The notes under the pieces are model-generated. The model was given only the letters and a program-made list of their open reading frames with translations, was not told where the DNA came from and made no database searches. The translations under genes and the position numbers were made by a program. 9,593 nt of DNA from Candidatus Aminicenantota bacterium. Lineage in GTDB: Bacteria; Acidobacteriota; Aminicenantia; UBA2199. Shown here piece by piece: positions 6,134 to 9,593 of this stretch. The stretch is taken from contig CP070627.1 in assembly GCA_020355945.1 (NCBI GenBank), positions 6,310,186 to 6,319,778 of the forward strand, given 5' to 3'. Positions within the stretch are counted from its first letter, which is position 1; every line of letters begins with the position of its first letter.

Positions 6134-7353
6134 CGGACAGAACCTTGCCGGCAGGAAACCGCATGAATGGCGATTTTGTTTACCTCTTCCCGGTTTATCT
6201 CTTCCCAATTGGCCAAAGCCTTCATGCATTCATCCGAATTGTTTATCACTTTATAGACGCCTTTTTCTTCCAATTCTTTGCCAATATCAGGGAAGTTATT
6301 GTAGTAGGGGCCGCCAACGATGAATTTCCCCAGTACCGCGGGTTCATATAAATTATGTCCCCCGATTTTTTGTTCCAATGTTCCGCCCATGAAAACAATA
6401 TCTGTTATCTTTAATATATGAAACAGGTATCCCATCCTGTCAAAAATGAGAGTTTGTTCTGAGGTCTCACCTGCGGCCGCTTTTTTGCTCCATATGGAAT
6501 AGGTTACCTGGTATCGTTCCAGTAATGTTTCGATCTCCGGCAATCGCGTAAGATGCCGCGGTACAATGATAAACAAAAACTCCTTACTGAGTTTATTGAT
6601 AATGGGAACGATCAATCGTTCGTCACTGAGGTGGTTGCTGGCAATGGTAACTATTTTTTTCCCATTGGGTTTGATGCCCAGGAATTCCAGTATCTCCGGT
6701 TCCGGGGCCAGGTATTCCCTGGCCTGGAACGCTTCATCCGCTTTTATGTTTCCGCAAACCGTGATTTTCTCTCCCGGGATTCCTAACTGTTGGAATCGTT
6801 TCTTATACAGTTCCGCCTGGACCAGGAAGCGGTCAATTCGCTTAAAAAAGTACTTAAATAAGAACAGGCTTCTTTTATACCGTTTAAAGGCCAGGTCAGA
6901 CACTCTACCGTTAATCAGCAGTATAGGGATTTTCTTCCGCCGGGTAATCAAGACCCAATTGGGCCACATTTCCAGTTCATTCAGGACTAGCAGTTGGGGG
7001 TTTATTTTTTTTATAAATCGTTTAATGGTAAAGGAGAGGTCCACCGGTGCATTGATGACAGGGATATCCGGGTACTCTTTTTGAGCGCATTGGTAACCGG
7101 CAGGTGTAGTCACTGATAGCACGATTTCTTTTCCCGGGTATTCTTCTTTAAGCTGGTAAACGAGGGACCTCAGGCTTCGGATTTCTCCCACGGAAACCGC
7201 GTGAATCCAGATGCGTTTTTTTTCAGAGGGGCTGATATTAGGGGAGAGGCGGTGCTTTAATATCGTTCGGTATTCTTTTTTTACCAGGAATTTTGCCCAC
7301 CAGGGCAGCGACACCAACAGGAAGATAAAATACAACACGTCAAATAAAAGCAT
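6097..7353 (-). CDS. waaA: 3-deoxy-D-manno-octulosonic acid (Kdo) transferase WaaA
   Basis: Also called KdtA. A GT-B glycosyltransferase (GT30) that moves Kdo from CMP-Kdo to lipid IVA at the inner membrane. The 418 residues match the family length. Residues 1-20 form the N-terminal membrane helix. Visible signatures are HAVSVGE at 51-57 with catalytic base E57, NELEMWPN at 125-132, NGRVSD at 148-153, GNIKAD at 201-206, PRH at 265-267, and the CMP-binding MGGTLEQKIGGHNLYEPA at 322-339. Whether it adds one or more Kdo units cannot be read from sequence. An in-frame TAA lies 9 nt upstream of ATG 7353, so this is the first possible ATG. There is no Shine-Dalgarno; a TATAAT ends 6 nt before the ATG, which suggests a leaderless transcript. 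It heads the six-gene minus-strand block. Confidence 0.95.
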   Translation of the reverse strand: MLLFDVLYFIFLLVSLPWWAKFLVKKEYRTILKHRLSPNISPSEKKRIWIHAVSVGEIRSLRSLVYQLKEEYPGKEIVLSVTTPAGYQCAQKEYPDIPVINAPVDLSFTIKRFIKKINPQLLVLNELEMWPNWVLITRRKKIPILLINGRVSDLAFKRYKRSLFLFKYFFKRIDRFLVQAELYKKRFQQLGIPGEKITVCGNIKADEAFQAREYLAPEPEILEFLGIKPNGKKIVTIASNHLSDERLIVPIINKLSKEFLFIIVPRHLTRLPEIETLLERYQVTYSIWSKKAAAGETSEQTLIFDRMGYLFHILKITDIVFMGGTLEQKIGGHNLYEPAVLGKFIVGGPYYNNFPDIGKELEEKGVYKVINNSDECMKALANWEEINREEVNKIAIHAVSCRQGSVRCTLKEIHRFIA

Positions 7354-7359
7354 TCTGTT

Positions 7360-7387
7360 ATTATAACATAATTTTAAGAAGTACCAA
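7360..7387 (-). promoter_or_regulatory. candidate promoter for the waaA block, possibly leaderless
   Basis: On the minus strand TTGGTA (7387-7382, 4 of 6 matches), a 16-nt spacer and perfect TATAAT (7365-7360). Only AACAGA separates the -10 box from ATG at 7353, so the expected start point about 7 nt after the box is the A of the start codon. Consensus match only. Confidence 0.5.
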
Positions 7388-7459
7388 ACTGATTTTTTTG
7401 CCTGGCCTGCATGTCAATCGGGAAACCAGGTAACCGGCACGGATAAGGCACCGTTCCTC

Positions 7460-7488
7460 TTGAATCCTTGAATAATAAATGATATGCT
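7460..7488 (+). promoter_or_regulatory. candidate promoter for the MATE/ANKH-like gene, possibly leaderless
   Basis: TTGAAT (7460-7465, 4 of 6), a 17-nt spacer and TATGCT (7483-7488, 4 of 6). Transcription would begin near 7495-7497, at or next to the ATG at 7497 and downstream of the alternative ATG at 7479. No Shine-Dalgarno is seen before either ATG. Weaker than the waaA promoter on consensus. Confidence 0.4.
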
Positions 7489-7496
7489 TGCATCTT

Positions 7497-8807
7497 ATGA
7501 CAAAGGAAAATCATTCTCTGAGTTTTAAACAATTATTTGTTTTTTGGTACCCGTTGGCAGCCACCTGGCTGATGATGGCTGGGGAGAACCCGTTTTTAAC
7601 GGCTGTTATTGCCCGACTGCCGGGACCTAAATTCAACCTGGCTGCGTTTGGTGTGGCGTTTTCCTTTGCTTTGATTGCCGAGGCCCCGATTATCATGTTA
7701 ATGAGCGCTTCTACAGCCCTGGTTACCAACAGCGATGCCTATTTCAAGTTACGACGCTTTACTTATCTTCTCAATGCCGCAATTACTTTGATCTTACTCA
7801 TCGGCCTGATACCACCTATATTTTATTTTATTGCCGAAGGTTTAATCGAACTGCCTCCCAATGTAGCACGATTAACCCATGTGGCGTTAATATTATTGAT
7901 CCCCTGGCCGGCAGCTATTGGATTCCGCCGGTTTTACCAGGGGATCTTGATCCGGTTTAATTTAACCCGACGAGTTGCATATGGAACCATAATCCGATTA
8001 ACCACAATGGCTGGCGCAGCAATCGTACTTTTCCATCTTAAATTCCCCGGTGCTTATGTGGGGGCCGGGGCTTTATCAATCGGTGTGACCTGCGAATCCA
8101 TTGCCAGTCGCCTCATGGCAAACAACTCCATCAAACATCTATTGCAGCAGGACAATACACATTTCAAAGAGAAACCTTTAAGTTTTCGGTTTATCGCAAA
8201 ATTTTATTACCCCTTAGCCCTCATGTCCACCCTCTCCCTGGGGGTGCACCCATTTGTGACATTTTTTGTGGGAAGAAGCCGTTATTCCATTGAATCACTG
8301 GCGGTTCTACCGGTTATCAATGCCTTAGTATTTATTTTTCGCAGCCTGGGATTGTCTTACCTGGAAGTGGTGGTAGCCCTGCTGGGAAAGAAAAACGAGA
8401 AATACCTCCCCCTGAGAAATTTTGCCTGGATCCTGGGTACAGCAGTGGTGGGCACCCTTTCGCTGATTGCCTTTACCCCGCTGGCAAAAACCTGGTTTTG
8501 CCATGTGGCTGGCTTATCCGAAGAATTGGTCAATTTTTCCTATCTTCCCACCCGTATTGCTACAATTTTACCCGGGCTGACAGTACTTATTTCGCTGCAG
8601 CGAGGCATCCTGGTCAATACCAAACATACAAGCCCAATAACCTGGGCTACTATGATTGAAGTAGGAGTTATCATCGGTGTGCTCTTTATTTCAATCACAT
8701 ACCTGGATGTTATTGGTGTGATCGCAGCTTCATGGGCCTTTACCCTTGGCCGCTTCGCTGCAAACCTCTACCTCTTCCCTCACCAACTCAAAGCAGTCAG
8801 GGGCTAA
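7497..8807 (+). CDS. polytopic membrane transporter-like protein, MATE/MOP type, resembling the ANKH family
   Basis: A 436-residue integral membrane protein with roughly 12 hydrophobic segments spread over its whole length, including LMMAGENPFLTAVIARLPG near residue 30 and an AFGVAFSFALIAEAP stretch after it. The size, the two similar halves and the FYPLA..E..A..G start are like MATE/MOP-superfamily exporters. The early pattern recalls ANKH, the phosphate/ATP-release branch of that superfamily, more than classic multidrug MATE pumps, but this is an impression from short motifs. The cargo is unknown; envelope lipids or small anions are possible given the LPS neighbours. The ATG at 7479 would add MICLHL and has no Shine-Dalgarno; 7497 is preferred because a promoter-like pair at 7460-7488 would start transcription there. 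Divergent from waaA; its stop overlaps that of fabD. Confidence 0.7.
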   Translation: MTKENHSLSFKQLFVFWYPLAATWLMMAGENPFLTAVIARLPGPKFNLAAFGVAFSFALIAEAPIIMLMSASTALVTNSDAYFKLRRFTYLLNAAITLILLIGLIPPIFYFIAEGLIELPPNVARLTHVALILLIPWPAAIGFRRFYQGILIRFNLTRRVAYGTIIRLTTMAGAAIVLFHLKFPGAYVGAGALSIGVTCESIASRLMANNSIKHLLQQDNTHFKEKPLSFRFIAKFYYPLALMSTLSLGVHPFVTFFVGRSRYSIESLAVLPVINALVFIFRSLGLSYLEVVVALLGKKNEKYLPLRNFAWILGTAVVGTLSLIAFTPLAKTWFCHVAGLSEELVNFSYLPTRIATILPGLTVLISLQRGILVNTKHTSPITWATMIEVGVIIGVLFISITYLDVIGVIAASWAFTLGRFAANLYLFPHQLKAVRG

Positions 8808-9593
8808 TTTTTATATACTGTTTTCAGGTCTTCAAGATCCCGGATATTATATGCTTTGATGTCATATCCCTCTTGCCTGGCGGTTCGTTTAACCAGACCA
8901 GTCAACACTCTACCGGAACCGACTTCTGTAAAATTTTTGATTTCTTTCTCATTCATGAATTTCATGATGGTGTTGTGCCACAAGACCGGTCGACTGACCT
9001 GCTTTTTGAGTGAATATCGTGCATATTCCCCGCTGGTTACTTCAGCAGCCTCAATATTGTTGACCACAGGGAATGCCAGATCCCTGAACTCAATATTATC
9101 CAGGTCAGCGGATAATTTTTCTTCAGCCGGCCGCATAAGTTCCGAGTGAAAAGGAGCAGATACAGGAAGAAACTTTACCTTTTTAGCGGCAAGTCTCTCA
9201 ACCGCTTCTTCCACGGCTGTTTTCTCACCTGAAATAACCACCTGGGTAGGACTATTCAAATTGGCCAGGTCCACAACTCCTTCCACTTCTTCTACCACCT
9301 CTAAAATATTTTCTACATCAATTCCCATTATGGCAGCCATTGCCCCTTTGCCCACGGGTACAGCCTCTTGCATATATTTACCCCTCTTGTGAACCAGTAA
9401 CACCGCATCTTCATATTTAATGGCACCGGCACACAAAAGTGCCGAATACTCCCCAAGGCTGTGACCGGCAGTCATGTAGGGTTCCTGTCCCAGCAAATTA
9501 TACAAAATATAAGATACGGTTAATAATGCCGGCTGACCATTATAAGTTAAACGAAGTTCCTCTTCCGGGCCTTCAAAACATATTTTAGAGAAA
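8804..9593 (-). CDS. fabD: malonyl-CoA:ACP transacylase FabD, partial (N-terminus outside window)
   Basis: FabD loads malonyl groups from malonyl-CoA onto acyl carrier protein for fatty acid synthesis in the cytoplasm. The reading frame stays open to the window edge, leaving 262 residues; about 50 N-terminal residues including the GQGSQ motif are missing. The visible fragment begins FSKICFEGPEEELRLTYNGQ, typical of the family just before the active site. Nucleophile S45 is in GHSLGEY, the substrate-carboxylate Arg R70 is in VHKRGKYMQ (25 residues later, as in E. coli S92/R117), and catalytic H149 is in VSAPFHSELM. EVGSGRVLTGLVKR is near the C-terminus. A TTG at 9505 is an internal codon, not the start. 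It is convergent with the transporter and has no room for a separate terminator: its TAG (8806-8804) overlaps the transporter's TAA. Confidence 0.96.
   Translation of the reverse strand, partial: FSKICFEGPEEELRLTYNGQPALLTVSYILYNLLGQEPYMTAGHSLGEYSALLCAGAIKYEDAVLLVHKRGKYMQEAVPVGKGAMAAIMGIDVENILEVVEEVEGVVDLANLNSPTQVVISGEKTAVEEAVERLAAKKVKFLPVSAPFHSELMRPAEEKLSADLDNIEFRDLAFPVVNNIEAAEVTSGEYARYSLKKQVSRPVLWHNTIMKFMNEKEIKNFTEVGSGRVLTGLVKRTARQEGYDIKAYNIRDLEDLKTVYKN

Noticed and set aside
6134..6229. N-terminal extension of LpxK to a start at 6229
   Set aside because: The 32 extra residues are Gly/Arg-rich, lie entirely inside waaA and are unlike LpxK N-termini; ATG 6133 gives a normal length and hydrophobic N-terminus.
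6566..7084. Plus-strand open frame of 172 codons inside waaA
   Set aside because: The waaA protein is intact through this region with its NELEMWPN and NGRVSD motifs; the antisense frame shows no family signature.
7412..7417. Perfect TTGACA on the minus strand upstream of waaA
   Set aside because: No -10-like hexamer lies 15-19 nt downstream; the TATAAT before waaA is 46 nt away, so the two cannot form one promoter.
7401..7430. CCTGG/CCAGG inverted pair in the divergent region as an operator
   Set aside because: The arms are only 5 bp with a spacer of about 20 nt, and CCAGG-type words are common throughout this window, so chance is a sufficient explanation.

Overview
The window is an envelope-biogenesis region from a Gram-negative (LPS-making) bacterium with moderately AT-rich DNA. 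Three genes for the Kdo/lipid A pathway imply an outer membrane. The gene mix, the dispersed intergenic repeats and the Csd4/Csd6-like pair suggest an environmental lineage such as an Acidobacteriota/Aminicenantota-type or related candidate phylum. That placement is a low-confidence impression, because no rRNA or ribosomal protein gene is present.

Layout, left to right. (1) Positions 1-250, minus: the N-terminal part of a GNAT acetyltransferase, cut by the window edge, with its own good sigma70-type promoter at 329-357. (2) Positions 454-7353, minus: a six-gene co-directional block, read from right to left as waaA/kdtA (Kdo transferase), lpxK (lipid A 4'-kinase), an LpxL/HtrB-like lipid A acyltransferase, rph (RNase PH), an L,D-transpeptidase-fold protein like Csd6/Pgp2, and an M99/M14-type zinc carboxypeptidase like Csd4/Pgp1. 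The first three overlap by 37-38 nt, rph follows after 21 nt, then gaps of 62 and 229 nt occur, and both larger gaps contain short repeats. (3) Positions 7354-7496: a divergent intergenic region. (4) Positions 7497-8807, plus: a polytopic membrane protein of the MATE/MOP type that resembles the ANKH (progressive ankylosis) branch. (5) Positions 8804-9593, minus: fabD (malonyl-CoA:ACP transacylase), lacking its N-terminus because of the window edge. Its stop codon overlaps that of the transporter.

How the genes fit together: FabD feeds acyl-ACP synthesis, and acyl-ACP is the donor for the LpxL-like acyltransferase. LpxK phosphorylates the lipid A precursor, WaaA adds Kdo, and the LpxL-like enzyme adds secondary acyl chains. 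In Helicobacter and Campylobacter, Csd6/Pgp2 trims peptidoglycan tetrapeptides to tripeptides and Csd4/Pgp1 trims tripeptides to dipeptides, and both are needed for helical shape. Finding both families side by side and co-directional with lipid A genes is the most interesting signal in the window. It suggests a two-step peptidoglycan-trimming, possibly cell-shape, module.

Several likely start codons are downstream of the longest-ORF starts (M99 enzyme, RNase PH, LpxK, transporter). The L,D-transpeptidase-like gene uses TTG with a full Shine-Dalgarno. The two divergent genes waaA and the transporter lack Shine-Dalgarno sequences and have -10-like hexamers so close to ATG that their mRNAs may be leaderless. 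No tRNA, rRNA, CRISPR array, insertion sequence or phage gene was seen. No gene-free stretch exceeds 300 bases; the longest gap is 1882-2110.
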